In this document: piece after piece, positions 35,550-45,552 of the stretch
How the letters are laid out: every line of letters starts with the position of its first letter
Position numbering within the stretch: position 1 is the stretch's first letter
Assembly: GCF_008801715.1 (NCBI RefSeq)
Contig: NZ_VZPG01000001.1
Location: forward strand, 186,001-250,000
DNA length: 64,000 bases
From: Pseudochrobactrum saccharolyticum
GTDB lineage: Bacteria; Pseudomonadota; Alphaproteobacteria; Rhizobiales; Rhizobiaceae
Direction: 5' to 3'
Made by a program: the position numbers and the translations under genes
Notes under the pieces: model-generated
The model's database searches: none
Told to the model about the DNA's origin: nothing
The model's input: only the letters and a program-made list of their open reading frames with translations

Positions 35550-36754
35550 TTCTGAACTCCCGTCGTATCCAGTCCTAACCGGGAGGCGACCTGTGTAAGA
35601 CGCTTCCCGTCATTTTCCGGCAGAACTTTAACAGCTTTTCGCAAAGCTTCGGCAGCATTATCACGCTCACCAAGCACGACATATGCGCGCAGCAAACGCT
35701 CCCAGCCATCAATATCCGTCGGGTTATCTTGTAGTTTTGCAGCCAGACCATCCACCATGGAACGGATCATATCTTTCCGCCCCTGCTCACTCAGGGCGGC
35801 AGCAGCCTCTACATCTTCAGCTGTCGGACCTGGTGCCTGAACTGCCGGTGTCTGCGTAGCCTGCGACGGTGCAGTTGAAGGAGCCGCGCCGCCTGATTTC
35901 AGATTGGCAATCGTCTGCTCAATATCAGCGCGCCATTGTGCATCTTCAGGTGATGTATTGAGAATGATCTGCAAGACATTGATTGCATCATCCCGCTTAC
36001 CGGCCTGCAGCAATGCCCGTGCTTTCATCAAAGGCGGACGCATATCGGACGGTTCGATTGTTCCGGCTTTTTCGAAGAGAGCAAGAGCCTCTTCAGTGAC
36101 CTGCCCGTTGGCTTTAATCGTCAGAGCTTCCCCGAGACCGATCAGACGATCAACATCATCACCAAGCAGTTCCAGAGCCTTGCGGTAGGCATTAATGGCA
36201 TCGTCAACGCGGCCAATGCGCAAATATATCGGCGCAAGTATCGCCCAGCCACGACCATCATCCGGCGTCTTTGCCAGATGTGCTTCGGCCTGTGCGATCA
36301 GTTCGGCTGCGCTTTTATCCTGAATCATTGTGTTTTTGCGTTCAGCCAGCGGCTGCGCAGGCAGATCGGGCGTACCGATTGCTGCATAGACACCCCAACT
36401 GACTGCTGGAATGAACAATAAGACAAGAATAATCGCCCAACGGTCGCTTGCACTGAACAGATATTTCTTTTCAGCAGCGCCCGTAGCTTTGCCTTCAGCA
36501 CCTGCAGCCGCATCCGTCATACGACGGTCATTCTTAAGAATACGACGGGATATTTCGAGTCGGGCTTGTTCAGCCGACTGCTCATCCAGCAGACCACGCG
36601 CCAGATCGGAATCAATCTCTTTCAGCTGCTGAATATAAACCGAGCGGTCTTCCTCGCCCTCAGCCACGGACACGGTATCTTTTCGTGTCAGAGGCAACAT
36701 GACGATAAGAATTGCAGCGAAAGTTAAAAGTGCAGAAACAAGCCAGAAATCCAT
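35546..36754 (-). CDS. ccmI: Cytochrome c maturation protein CcmI (CycH)
   Basis: This 402-residue protein has two membrane segments (residues about 4-22 and 106-126) around a cytoplasmic leucine-zipper-like loop ([19 protein letters not shown]). A periplasmic TPR domain follows, with at least three repeats ([28 protein letters not shown] and others). CcmI holds the apocytochrome c C-terminus for haem ligation. It is the first gene of ccmI-E-F-H. The Shine-Dalgarno is weak. Confidence 0.92.
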   Translation of the reverse strand: MDFWLVSALLTFAAILIVMLPLTRKDTVSVAEGEEDRSVYIQQLKEIDSDLARGLLDEQSAEQARLEISRRILKNDRRMTDAAAGAEGKATGAAEKKYLFSASDRWAIILVLLFIPAVSWGVYAAIGTPDLPAQPLAERKNTMIQDKSAAELIAQAEAHLAKTPDDGRGWAILAPIYLRIGRVDDAINAYRKALELLGDDVDRLIGLGEALTIKANGQVTEEALALFEKAGTIEPSDMRPPLMKARALLQAGKRDDAINVLQIILNTSPEDAQWRADIEQTIANLKSGGAAPSTAPSQATQTPAVQAPGPTAEDVEAAAALSEQGRKDMIRSMVDGLAAKLQDNPTDIDGWERLLRAYVVLGERDNAAEALRKAVKVLPENDGKRLTQVASRLGLDTTGVQK

Positions 36755-36854
36755 GACCGGAGACTTAATCTACCTGCCCGACAAAACCAACTGCCTGTTG
36801 GCAAATTATCAGGGTATAGGTCATTTGGCCGCAAAGCTGTCCGGCAGTTCAGTT

Positions 36855-36889
36855 CTGTGCAAAACCTGCCTTATTTAAGTTTTGCACAG
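36855..36889. terminator. 11-bp hairpin downstream of the lipoprotein gene
   Basis: CTGTGCAAAAC (36855-36865) / GTTTTGCACAG (36879-36889). No T-run follows on the minus strand, so its role as terminator is uncertain. It lies between the lipoprotein stop and ccmI. Confidence 0.4.
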
Positions 36890-36897
36890 AGGCTAAA

Positions 36898-37344
36898 TCA
36901 GGTCAGCGGTGTCCAGCTACCATCATCATTACGGCAGGCAGTGCCACGCACCAGCTGAGGTGCTCCGTCAACGGTAAAACTATGGCTATATTGTCTGCAA
37001 TTCTGGGAACCGACCTGATAAGGCTGCGCAGCAGTTACCTCGCCGGACGCTTTGCCAGAACGCCCTTTCCATGAAACCGCTTCACCTTTCGGCGCATATT
37101 CCAGTGCTTTATATTCCGCTTCGATTGCCGACCTGCGGTCAGACGCTGCGAGCTGCGAACCGGCAGAGCCCAGAATACCATTTCCCATTGGCGCCAGCAC
37201 TGCATTGCTGACCGATCCTCCGGCCAGCGGATTTCGGGATGGCGAACCTGATGTTGAAGCGTTCAATGTGGAGCAGGCTGTCAGAGCAAACAGCGGAAGA
37301 ATAAAAGTAAGTTTACGCAATGTACCTACGGAAGACGACTTCAT
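36898..37344 (-). CDS. Outer-membrane lipoprotein, 17-kDa surface antigen-like
   Basis: This 148-residue precursor has a lipobox (FALTAC) at about residue 24. The C-terminal domain resembles the RT0821/Lpp0805 rickettsial surface-antigen family: AEYKALEYAPKGEAVSWKG, SHSFTVDGAPQLVRGTACRNDDGSW. In feuPQ-neighbour lipoproteins of Rhizobiales the role is unknown. The ATG at 37344 is given, but a TTG six bases upstream (37350) has better spacing to AGGA and may be the true start. Confidence 0.78.
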   Translation of the reverse strand: MKSSSVGTLRKLTFILPLFALTACSTLNASTSGSPSRNPLAGGSVSNAVLAPMGNGILGSAGSQLAASDRRSAIEAEYKALEYAPKGEAVSWKGRSGKASGEVTAAQPYQVGSQNCRQYSHSFTVDGAPQLVRGTACRNDDGSWTPLT

Positions 37345-37501
37345 GAGCAATTTAACATCCTGTCAGCAACGCTTTGCAGAGCATTATGACTGCTGAAAGC
37401 ACACTCTGCAATCATTCCCTTGACATCTCAACACAAAACAAAATCAGGAATATCGCGCCTGACTGCGGTCATTTATACCTGAAACCGGCTAAAAGCAAAG
37501 C

Positions 37502-38938
37502 TCAGCTTAAAACTGCAGGCAAAGTAATCTGCACGGCAAGACCACCCAAAGATGCCTTACTCAGCCCCAAAGTCCCGCCATATTCCCTGACCGTATCCTG
37601 AACAATTGCCAGTCCCAAACCTGTACCGGGCTTGCTTTCATCAATGCGCTTCCCGCGTTTCAGGGCTTCAGCCATTTTATCCGCAGGTAGACCTTCTCCG
37701 TCATCCTCGATCAGGATTTCAAACTGATTGCTTGCCCCTTCACCTGCATCCGGTTTCTGAGCGGCTCGCAGCGACAGATGAATTTTTGAACGCCCCCATT
37801 TGGCCGCGTTTTCCATAATATTTCCGACGATTTCTTCGAGATCTTCTTTTTCACCAGCAAAGATTGCAGCGGGAAACTGATTGGAAAAAGTAACCTTCAA
37901 ATGCGGATTAAGCTTAGCCGTCACACGAATCATGCGCTCAAGCACCGGTGTGACCGGAGCCCTGAACACAACACTGTCCCGCTGGGCTGCAACGCGTGCA
38001 CGCTGTAAATAATGCTGGATCTGCACCTGCATTGCGTCACTCTGCTCGATCACCAGCTGTCCCTGACGGCCGCCAATATTGCGACCTTCATTCATCAGCA
38101 CAGAAAGCGGCGTTTTCAGAGAATGTGCAAGATTTCCCACCTGCGTCCGCGACCGTTCTACAATACGGTGGTTATTTTCTATCAGGGCATTCATTTCCTG
38201 CGCGAGCGGTGCGATCTCCAAAGGCAAGTCCGCATCAACACGATTGCTTCTTCCCTCACGGATATCCGCCAGCGTGCGACGCACATGATCCAGCGGCCGT
38301 AAACCGAACAGAATAATCGCCGCATTAATCAGAATACTGCCAAGGCCGAACAATCCCAGATAAATATAAAGCCGGTTGCGGAAATCGCTGATTTCTTCTT
38401 TCACCTCATTCAGATTACCCATCACGCGGAAACGGGCAATTTTATCCGTACTGTCGAGAACAACCTCTGTTTCAACGACAGAAAGATCCTCGCCGGTGCT
38501 GGTTTGCACGACATAACTGCGCATGAATGACTGGTCGAAAGGTGCTTCAGAAACCGACTTTACAGGAATTATTTTTGAGCCCAATGAAACCGAACCCAGA
38601 TGCCCGCGCACACTTGCAGACACAGGATCAACCGACCAATACCAGCCTGAATCAGCGCTGGCATAGCGTATTTCACCAAGCTCTGGCTTACCGTAAAGCT
38701 CACCTTCCGGCGTCAGACTGACCGCACCGACGAGACTATAAAGATGCGCGGATAAAAGGCTTTGAAAACTGCGCTCAGCCGCATCCCGATAGAGCGACTG
38801 AATAAGTGTGGCAACGACAACAAGGGCAATGATGACCCATAATGTTGACAGCGTTACCACACGCAATGCCAGCGAGCGCAAACCGAGAGCAAAGACTTTC
38901 CCGGAAAACAGCGGCATCTTAATCTTTACTGCCATCAT
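37502..38938 (-). CDS. feuQ: Sensor histidine kinase FeuQ-like
   Basis: This 478-residue protein has two membrane segments (about 29-49 and 190-212) around a periplasmic sensor of about 140 residues. HAMP-like and HisKA regions follow, with GNLAHSLKTPLSVLMNE (His near 272), then ATPase boxes NIMENAAKW, DDGEGLP and GTGLGLAI. The HSLKTPL H-box and the order regulator-kinase next to ccmI match FeuPQ of rhizobia and Brucella, related to PhoPQ, where FeuPQ controls cyclic-glucan export and osmotic adaptation. The start overlaps feuP by 20 bp at ATG 38938; ATG 38917 is an alternative. Confidence 0.82.
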   Translation of the reverse strand: MMAVKIKMPLFSGKVFALGLRSLALRVVTLSTLWVIIALVVVATLIQSLYRDAAERSFQSLLSAHLYSLVGAVSLTPEGELYGKPELGEIRYASADSGWYWSVDPVSASVRGHLGSVSLGSKIIPVKSVSEAPFDQSFMRSYVVQTSTGEDLSVVETEVVLDSTDKIARFRVMGNLNEVKEEISDFRNRLYIYLGLFGLGSILINAAIILFGLRPLDHVRRTLADIREGRSNRVDADLPLEIAPLAQEMNALIENNHRIVERSRTQVGNLAHSLKTPLSVLMNEGRNIGGRQGQLVIEQSDAMQVQIQHYLQRARVAAQRDSVVFRAPVTPVLERMIRVTAKLNPHLKVTFSNQFPAAIFAGEKEDLEEIVGNIMENAAKWGRSKIHLSLRAAQKPDAGEGASNQFEILIEDDGEGLPADKMAEALKRGKRIDESKPGTGLGLAIVQDTVREYGGTLGLSKASLGGLAVQITLPAVLS

Positions 38939-39599
38939 TATTGTCAGAGCGGATGCGATATCCCATGCCGCGAACGGTCTCGATCATATCCACGCCCATC
39001 TTCTTGCGCAGGCGTCCGACAAAAACCTCGATCGTATTGGAATCACGGTCGAAATCCTGATCGTATAAATGCTCCACCAGTTCTGTACGGGAAATCACTT
39101 CATCCATATGGTGCATGAGATAAGACAACAGCCGGAACTCATGAGAGGTCAGCTTCAAAGCTGCACCGTCAACCGTTGCTTTTGAAGCCTTTGTATCCAG
39201 CACAAGTTTACCGCTGACAATTTCCGATGAAGCATGGCCAGCCGCACGGCGGATCAAAGCGCGCAACCGCGCCAGAACTTCTTCAATGTGAAATGGTTTC
39301 GCCACGTAATCATCGGCACCGGCATCAATACCGGCAACCTTGTCACTCCAGCGGTCACGCGCTGTCAGCATCAGCACCGGCATGGAACGGCCTTCACGAC
39401 GCCAGCGCTCTACAACACTGATCCCATCCATTTGCGGCAGGCCGATATCCAGTATCACCGCATCATAAGGTTCAGTATCGCCGAGAAAATGACCTTCTTC
39501 GCCGTCAAAAGCACAATCGACAACATAGTCTGCATCACGGAGAGCTTCAGCCAGCTGACGGTTAAGATCCTTATCATCTTCAACAATCAGAATTCTCAT
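38919..39599 (-). CDS. feuP: OmpR/PhoP-type response regulator FeuP-like
   Basis: This 226-residue protein has receiver motifs VEDDKD, phospho-acceptor Asp in VILDIGLPQMDG (about 51), MLTARD and VAKPFH. A winged-helix domain follows (LTSHEFRLLSYLMHHMDEVISRTELVEHLYDQDFDRDSNTIEVFVGRLRKK in pieces). Sequence style and neighbourhood match FeuP. ATG 39599 is used, with AAGG upstream. In Sinorhizobium FeuP acts on ndvA; no such target is in this window. Confidence 0.84.
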   Translation of the reverse strand: MRILIVEDDKDLNRQLAEALRDADYVVDCAFDGEEGHFLGDTEPYDAVILDIGLPQMDGISVVERWRREGRSMPVLMLTARDRWSDKVAGIDAGADDYVAKPFHIEEVLARLRALIRRAAGHASSEIVSGKLVLDTKASKATVDGAALKLTSHEFRLLSYLMHHMDEVISRTELVEHLYDQDFDRDSNTIEVFVGRLRKKMGVDMIETVRGMGYRIRSDNNDGSKD

Positions 39600-39753
39600 C
39601 AGCAAACCTTTTCAGTCTTTCGGAGCGATAATACAGCGTGCCGTCTGCCATGCAGACAGCATCTGTTTTTACAGCACATTACAAGAATGAGCAAACGGGA
39701 GAATTACAAGTCAGTGTCCGGTAAGTTACAGGCGAAACTTTATAGCTCCCGCT

Positions 39754-40092
39754 TTATTTGGCCGGTACTGCAACTTCCACGCGGCGCGGACGTTCACCAT
39801 CACGTCCGGGAACCAGCACAACCACAATACAGACCGGCGCGCCGTTCTGAACAGCAGCTGTTGCTTTGGTCAGCGTACCGCCCTGCTGTGCAGCAACCTG
39901 CTGCCCGATGGCAGCACAATCACCGGCAACGCGGATGATATGCGGCTGCGCCTGTTGCAAACCGGCAGGTACGTGCCGTTGCAAGCCTGCGGCGCCCGCA
40001 GATGGAACAATGCTTGTAAAAACTGCTGCGGTCATACCGGTGAGCAGAGTAAAAGCAGCGAAAAATGTGCGAACTGGTTTCTGTGTCATCAT
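39754..40092 (-). CDS. Small exported protein, unknown
   Basis: This 112-residue precursor has a signal peptide (TQKPVRTFFAAFTLLTG...GAAG). The mature part is short, with two cysteines (GDCAAIG, APVCIVVVLVPGRDG), a possible disulfide, and ends in a basic PRRVEVAVPAK tail. ATG 40092 is preferred over the upstream in-frame ATG at 40206, since the 38 extra residues would hide the signal peptide. No family is recognised. Confidence 0.6.
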   Translation of the reverse strand: MMTQKPVRTFFAAFTLLTGMTAAVFTSIVPSAGAAGLQRHVPAGLQQAQPHIIRVAGDCAAIGQQVAAQQGGTLTKATAAVQNGAPVCIVVVLVPGRDGERPRRVEVAVPAK

Positions 40093-40411
40093 AACGCTCA
40101 CTTTAACGCCTCTTACCTGAATGTTGAATGAACAATCTTGTGTCTCAAACAAACGGTACTCATCCGGAGCGTTTCCATTAACGACAGGTTCACGGGAACC
40201 GCTCACATCGTTTCACCCTATTTCCGGACGGTCATTCTGTTGTACTGCCGGAAATGCTTAGATTTTTTCTTTCGTTAACATTAGTTCCCTAAAAACGAAA
40301 GTCTTCATAACTGCGGCAAAGCTGCCAAATTCATTAAAAACTGTCAATTACGAAGGATCAGCCCGTTTTCAATTCAACGTGTGTGCTGGAAAATATTTGT
40401 CGCAACTGGTT
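40093..40411. other. Gene-free region, 319 bp
   Basis: It lies between the exported protein's start and the 3' end of the GTA cluster. An 8-bp inverted repeat (CTTTCGTT 40269-40276 / AACGAAAG 40294-40301) is present. No obvious terminator of the GTA operon is seen. Confidence 0.5.
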
Positions 40412-43400
40412 TTAGTAACGAAACGATAGTGAAGCCGCCTCTCCTGCGCCGGAACTCTGACTGATCTGAGCGACTTCCAAACGCAAATGCACACCGTGTT
40501 GCACCTGACCGGAATAAACATAATGCGGTCGGGTTACTTCCGCTTTTTCCAACAGCACCCCATCCTGCCACAGCTGCACCTGATATTTTTCTGCCGCCTC
40601 TCCGAGAGGAATATCCTCCCCCATCCAGCTATCCGCATCAATGCGTCCGCGCCGGATCCACTGAAAATGCATATCCCCGTTTAGCTGTGGTCTGTATCTG
40701 ACATGAACCGGACTCAGAGGCTTTAAGGCCTTCATGCCACCGGCAGCGGATTGGGTACTGAAATAATCATCCGAAAAGTCCCGACCGGATGGCCCCGCAC
40801 GCCAGTTCAGCATCAAACCGTTTTCAGTCTTCTGCAACCCTGCCGGAACAACCCGATCATCCAGCAAAATAAAAGACGCACCTGCGGGTTTGACAATACC
40901 GGCCTCCGGTTCTGTTCCCGATTGTCCGCGCAGCAAAGACTTTAACCGCCAGTGACCGGCAGCAATTTCTTCTGCCTCCTGATACTGCAGAATCTCCCAT
41001 CCGCCCGCGCTATTTTGCACCAGAGCGGTATTTGCGGCATTCAGCACTTGCAACACAGACTGAGAATGTAATTCCCCGTGATATAGACGAATATCGAAAC
41101 TCTGCTGATGCATGAAACGACCGCTGGCGGCACCTGCAAGTTCTGTAGTCAGCTCCCCCATGATTGCGGCATAGGGGATCACTGTGCGCAATTGATAGCC
41201 ACCCGCTTCTGGCGAGGCAAAAAGCGCCACATCCCGCCACGGCTTGGCGTAACAAGCGATGCGAAACTGACTGCTCTCATTTTCAATTCCGGGCCACATC
41301 GGCAAATCCAGCATATGAAACAGCGGCGGGCCAGCAGTCACACTACCGGAATCAGATACCGCTGGCATACGGGTGCGGTCAGGGCGACGTAAAGCCGGTG
41401 CAAGCGCTACGGCTTTAGCCCGCCTTGCCGCTCCGTCCTCAAAGCTCACAATGACATAATCACGACTTCCGGCCAGTTCCGGCACACGTACCCTGTCACC
41501 AACCGTCAAACCTGCTTGCGACCACGGCACAGAAAAAGCAACGGTGCGGCGTTCAGCCCGTTTTCTTTCAAGCCAGCTTTCGGCCAGCGCCTGTGCCTGC
41601 CCACTTTCCATCGCAGCAGATAGAGACAGACTTTCGTGACCGGCACGCTGCCAGCCGGATTTTTGCGCCAAGGCACTGCCGGACTGATAATCCCGCAAAG
41701 CATCGCTGAAATAAATCTCTGCGCTTGCAGGCAATTCTTCCACATCATCCAGAATACGCACCGGCAATGACTGATCGCCTTCCAGTGCATAATCCTGAAT
41801 GGCAACGGGATTCTGGCGTTGTGTGAGACTGCGGAATACCAGTCTCTGATTTCCCTTCACCTGCTCAAAAGCCACCACGCCGAATATATCCATCAGCGGT
41901 TCAAGCAATGCTCTGCCACTTGCCGGATTATCGGCAATATAACCGGACAAATAGCCTTCAGTGCCACGGCAATCAGCCAGCCCTTCGAGCCCAAAATCCT
42001 TTAGCAAAGCCAGTAGCAATTCATCCAGCGCCACACCACTGAGGCGGCCATTGAGCCAATGCCCCGTTGCCCAATTGGCGGCATCGCCCCATATATCTGC
42101 CTTCAGCGGATATTCCGGAAACGGGCGTGTATCCCAAGCCCAGACATAAATCTGTTCCGTATCAAGCATTGCACCGCCATAGAGCGGCGACACAGGATTA
42201 TGCTCTCCCGCAACATTCCAATAGGCAAAATGCGCGCGCAAAAAACGATCCGGCGCAATATCACTACGCGAACCGTCGGAGAAATATGGCACAGCATTTT
42301 CCGAGGATTTCGGATCAGGGAAAACATTTGGCTGGTTCGGCCCTTTATCAACGGCCGCACAGCCAAGCTCGGTAAACCAGAATGGCTTGGACATGGGTTG
42401 CCATGCGGTAGGTTGTGTCTGCTCCACACCATTGATGCGGTTGAAATGCTGGTTCTGCCACCATGAGCGCAAATCCTTATAACGGAATACCCACGGCTTT
42501 CCCGTCAGGCCATCCGTTATTGCTGTGCGCTTGCGGGCGCGCCTGTCTGCATCCGAGGCATAATACCAGTCATAGCCCTCACCTCCGGCAATGGCGTTTT
42601 GCAAGGCACTTTCATCATAGGCAGAAGCGGGAAAAGCCGGATCAATGCTGCGTTCATCCCCGTCACGCCAGTCACTCAGCGGCATATAATTATCAATACC
42701 GATGGCATTGATTGCCGGATGCGCCCAGAGCGGATCAAGGTGAAAGAACACATTGCCGCTGCCGTCCTGCGGGTGATAGCCAAAATATTCTGACCAATCC
42801 GCACCATAAGTGATTTTACAACCAGCCCCTAAAGATATGCGTGCATTATCAGCCAGTTCACACAAAGTGCTGACAAACGGAAAATCATTCTGTTCATTGC
42901 GGATTTGTGTCAGGCCACGCAATTCCGAGCCGATCAGAAAAGCATCAACACCACCGGCAGCATGCGCCAGCTCCAGATAATGGCGGATGAAATTCTTATA
43001 GCCGTTCATGCCATTGGAAAAACGGATAAGCTGAAGCGCTGCATCCGCTGTTTTATCCACTCCCATCGGCACGCCAATTCTGCCGCGCCACGGATAGGCT
43101 GGCTGAAAGCCCTCACCATCCAGCGCAGGCAACTGATTATCGGCAGGAATATCCATCATAATAAACGGATAAAGCGTGACCTTCAGTCCACGCTGTCGGG
43201 CATATTTGATTGCAGCGATGACCGAGAAATCACTCGGTGTCCCGCCATAGGCTTTCTCAGTGCCATTATCAGAAATCAGATGGGCAGATGCACGGTCAAC
43301 AGTACCGACACGCCAGTGATGGCTCGGTTTTCTCGCTTCCCGCGCTGTAACAGCGGGCAAAATCCGGCATTCTCCCGCGCGCAAATCGGTGCCGAACCAC

Positions 43401-44206
43401 GGCACAATCAGAGCAACTGTTTTCAGGTTGGGACACAGCGCCTGCAACTCATCCAGTGATGCTGACCAGTCACTTTGCGCCCGCAGAGTATTACGGTTCA
43501 ACGCGCGTGTTTCACCGGGGCGCGGTTCATCGCGCACCATCTGCGGTGACAAACCAAATTCCGTTGCACCGGGGATCAGTGCAACGGCCTGAATATCCCG
43601 TGTCAGCCTGCCGACACTACGCATGACCTCGAATTGCAAAAGTGGCAGACGGTTGCCATAGGCATCAATCGGCAGGTGTTCGAAAACCACATAGGCAGTG
43701 CCGCGATAGGCAGGTGCTTTCCCCGCCCCCTGCCGCGCTTCAATCAGCGGATCGGGCTGCTGCGTCTCAGTCCCCTTATAGACACGAACAGTGACCTGCG
43801 TCTGATCCAGCTCCTTGCCATCTGCCCAAATGCGCCGGATGCCGGAAATCTCGCCCTGCGCCACCGCAAAAGCGGCATTGACATAATAGCTGTAAGTGGT
43901 GGTTTTCGGGCCACCTTTCGCCCCTTGACGGGTGGTGGTTTTCTCTTCCTCGAAACGGGTCGCCCAGATCAGTGTACTGCCGACGCGCATAGTGCCATAA
44001 ACGGCAGGCAAAACAGCCCCTTCTTCCGCCTGCATCGGACGTGTACCGGAGAGACGCGGCCCTTCGATACGCCGCGTTGAATTAATCAGCGCATTGTCGA
44101 TCATATAGCCGCCCATAGCGCCGATCGCACTACCGATTGCCGCGCCAACGGGGCCGAACAGCCCGCCGATCATACTACCTGCCGCCTGAAGAACCACTGT
44201 ACTCAT
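40412..44206 (-). CDS. GTA g15-like tail fibre/host-specificity protein (megatron)
   Basis: This 1264-residue protein, the largest of the cluster, starts with a Gly-rich hydrophobic segment (GSMIGGLFGPVGAAIGSAIGAMGGYMIDNAL). It contains a GTA TIM-barrel/glycoside-hydrolase-like domain at about 330-640 (GADWSEYFGYHPQDGSGNVFF, FTELGCAAVDKGPNQPNVF). A phage-tail_3-type domain follows (about 700-950), then beta-rich C-terminal modules. In RcGTA the protein forms the tail spike or needle that contacts the recipient envelope. The hydrolase-like domain may help cross peptidoglycan or capsule. It is last in the operon, 18 bp after g14. The frame is intact. Confidence 0.92.
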   Translation of the reverse strand: MSTVVLQAAGSMIGGLFGPVGAAIGSAIGAMGGYMIDNALINSTRRIEGPRLSGTRPMQAEEGAVLPAVYGTMRVGSTLIWATRFEEEKTTTRQGAKGGPKTTTYSYYVNAAFAVAQGEISGIRRIWADGKELDQTQVTVRVYKGTETQQPDPLIEARQGAGKAPAYRGTAYVVFEHLPIDAYGNRLPLLQFEVMRSVGRLTRDIQAVALIPGATEFGLSPQMVRDEPRPGETRALNRNTLRAQSDWSASLDELQALCPNLKTVALIVPWFGTDLRAGECRILPAVTAREARKPSHHWRVGTVDRASAHLISDNGTEKAYGGTPSDFSVIAAIKYARQRGLKVTLYPFIMMDIPADNQLPALDGEGFQPAYPWRGRIGVPMGVDKTADAALQLIRFSNGMNGYKNFIRHYLELAHAAGGVDAFLIGSELRGLTQIRNEQNDFPFVSTLCELADNARISLGAGCKITYGADWSEYFGYHPQDGSGNVFFHLDPLWAHPAINAIGIDNYMPLSDWRDGDERSIDPAFPASAYDESALQNAIAGGEGYDWYYASDADRRARKRTAITDGLTGKPWVFRYKDLRSWWQNQHFNRINGVEQTQPTAWQPMSKPFWFTELGCAAVDKGPNQPNVFPDPKSSENAVPYFSDGSRSDIAPDRFLRAHFAYWNVAGEHNPVSPLYGGAMLDTEQIYVWAWDTRPFPEYPLKADIWGDAANWATGHWLNGRLSGVALDELLLALLKDFGLEGLADCRGTEGYLSGYIADNPASGRALLEPLMDIFGVVAFEQVKGNQRLVFRSLTQRQNPVAIQDYALEGDQSLPVRILDDVEELPASAEIYFSDALRDYQSGSALAQKSGWQRAGHESLSLSAAMESGQAQALAESWLERKRAERRTVAFSVPWSQAGLTVGDRVRVPELAGSRDYVIVSFEDGAARRAKAVALAPALRRPDRTRMPAVSDSGSVTAGPPLFHMLDLPMWPGIENESSQFRIACYAKPWRDVALFASPEAGGYQLRTVIPYAAIMGELTTELAGAASGRFMHQQSFDIRLYHGELHSQSVLQVLNAANTALVQNSAGGWEILQYQEAEEIAAGHWRLKSLLRGQSGTEPEAGIVKPAGASFILLDDRVVPAGLQKTENGLMLNWRAGPSGRDFSDDYFSTQSAAGGMKALKPLSPVHVRYRPQLNGDMHFQWIRRGRIDADSWMGEDIPLGEAAEKYQVQLWQDGVLLEKAEVTRPHYVYSGQVQHGVHLRLEVAQISQSSGAGEAASLSFRY

Positions 44207-44224
44207 GCGAGAAATGACCTGTCT

Positions 44225-44668
44225 TCAAACCGAAGGATTTGGAAAGGAGAAAACTGCTGCAATACGCTGCCGCCATTGCGGAACCAGCGCAGAAAGCGTC
44301 ACACTATGCCCCTCATAGGCATGGATGAAGCGGTTATTCTCCGCCATGATTCCTAAATGCTTGGCCGCCACACCATCCCGCCAGCGAAAGATCAGAATAT
44401 CACCGGCCTGTATCTCTGATTGCGGTTTTAAATGCATATGCCGACGCGCCGCATCAATCAGCGGCTCATCTTGGGCAAGCTCTGCCCAGTCGCGGGAATA
44501 GGTGCCGGCATCCTCCGGCTCTGTACCATAAAGCTCGCGCCAGATACCGCGTATCAGCCCCAGACAATCGCACCCCACCTGCAAACGGCTGGCACCGTGA
44601 CGATAAGGTGTGCCAAGCCATTTTTCAGCAATCGCCAGCACTTTGTCATTCAACGGGGCAGCGGTCAT
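44225..44668 (-). CDS. GTA g14-like NlpC/P60 peptidase
   Basis: This 147-residue protein has the NlpC/P60 catalytic Cys in VGCDCLGLIRG (about 31-33) and His in AAKHLGIMAE, then RFIHAYEG. In RcGTA g14 is a tail-tip peptidase that cuts peptidoglycan cross-links in the recipient. The start overlaps the g13 stop by 4 bp. Confidence 0.92.
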   Translation of the reverse strand: MTAAPLNDKVLAIAEKWLGTPYRHGASRLQVGCDCLGLIRGIWRELYGTEPEDAGTYSRDWAELAQDEPLIDAARRHMHLKPQSEIQAGDILIFRWRDGVAAKHLGIMAENNRFIHAYEGHSVTLSALVPQWRQRIAAVFSFPNPSV

Positions 44669-45552
44669 GGCACGAGCACCCCGCCGTCAAAATTTCCCTC
44701 ACCACCGGCAAAACCATAGGCAGCATCATTGCCGGGAATATGTGGAAAGCCGCGAAAATTCTCATGATTGGCAAAACGGTCACGGCATTGCTGAAAGCTC
44801 TTGTCGCAACCCGCCAATACACGAAAACGATCACCGATCTGAACGTCATAGACCGGCAGTTCCTGAAGGATCAGACTTGCCGCATCACCCTGTTTAAGGT
44901 GCGAGACAATATTATTCACGCTGCCCTGATTTTGCCCGCTCAGCCAGTGCAGGCTCCCGCGCTCAAACCAGTGCGAGGTAAAACCACTCAGATTTACGAC
45001 CACCAGATCCTGTCCGCTGACAAGCTCCACCGCACCCTCACCCGCATAGCGCGGATCGGCCGGATTGATGCCGCAACGCTTATCTGCAAATTCCGCATCG
45101 CAACCCCGCTTGGCACGCCGTCCGAAAACACGATCCAGCAGAGCCGCACTGCTTTTCAGTTCAGCGGTAAAATTCATGCCGCTGCGTGTAATTTTGCCGA
45201 TTACGCTGCTGCGCAATAATACCGCTTGCTCCGGCTGCGCCCAGTTGACCAGATAAGTCTCAACAGTCGCACCGTCATAAAGCCCGCACTCAATATCCGC
45301 ATCAGTCAAAGCGTCACTGGTCAGCGCCCCTTCAATCTCGGAACTGTCCACTGCGAGCCCAAGCTGACTTCCTGCCTCAGAACCATTCATGCCGCTTTGC
45401 GGAAAGCACTTTATCCCATGCACGGATAATGTTCTGTCATGGTCACAAAAGCCAAAAACCTCACCGTCCTTACGTCGCAAAACCCATGCAAAACAATGCG
45501 TTGTCACATCGCCTTGCAAATGTGATTCAAGTGCCGGATCGAGTGTCAGCAT
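44665..45552 (-). CDS. GTA g13-like tail hub protein (DUF2163 / BR0599)
   Basis: This 295-residue protein has an N-terminal DUF2163 domain and a C-terminal Phage_BR0599 domain. Cysteines in KRGCDAEFADKRCGINPADPRY and AGCDKSFQQCRDRFANHENFRGFPHIPGND fit a four-Cys site. The RcGTA hub carries an iron-sulfur cluster, as I recall from its structure. The ATG shares one base with the g12 stop (TGATG), with GAGG upstream. Confidence 0.92.
   Translation of the reverse strand: MLTLDPALESHLQGDVTTHCFAWVLRRKDGEVFGFCDHDRTLSVHGIKCFPQSGMNGSEAGSQLGLAVDSSEIEGALTSDALTDADIECGLYDGATVETYLVNWAQPEQAVLLRSSVIGKITRSGMNFTAELKSSAALLDRVFGRRAKRGCDAEFADKRCGINPADPRYAGEGAVELVSGQDLVVVNLSGFTSHWFERGSLHWLSGQNQGSVNNIVSHLKQGDAASLILQELPVYDVQIGDRFRVLAGCDKSFQQCRDRFANHENFRGFPHIPGNDAAYGFAGGEGNFDGGVLVP

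Noticed and set aside
40269-40301. Inverted repeat as GTA operon terminator
   Set aside because: A T-run is missing on the minus-strand side, and the loop is long.
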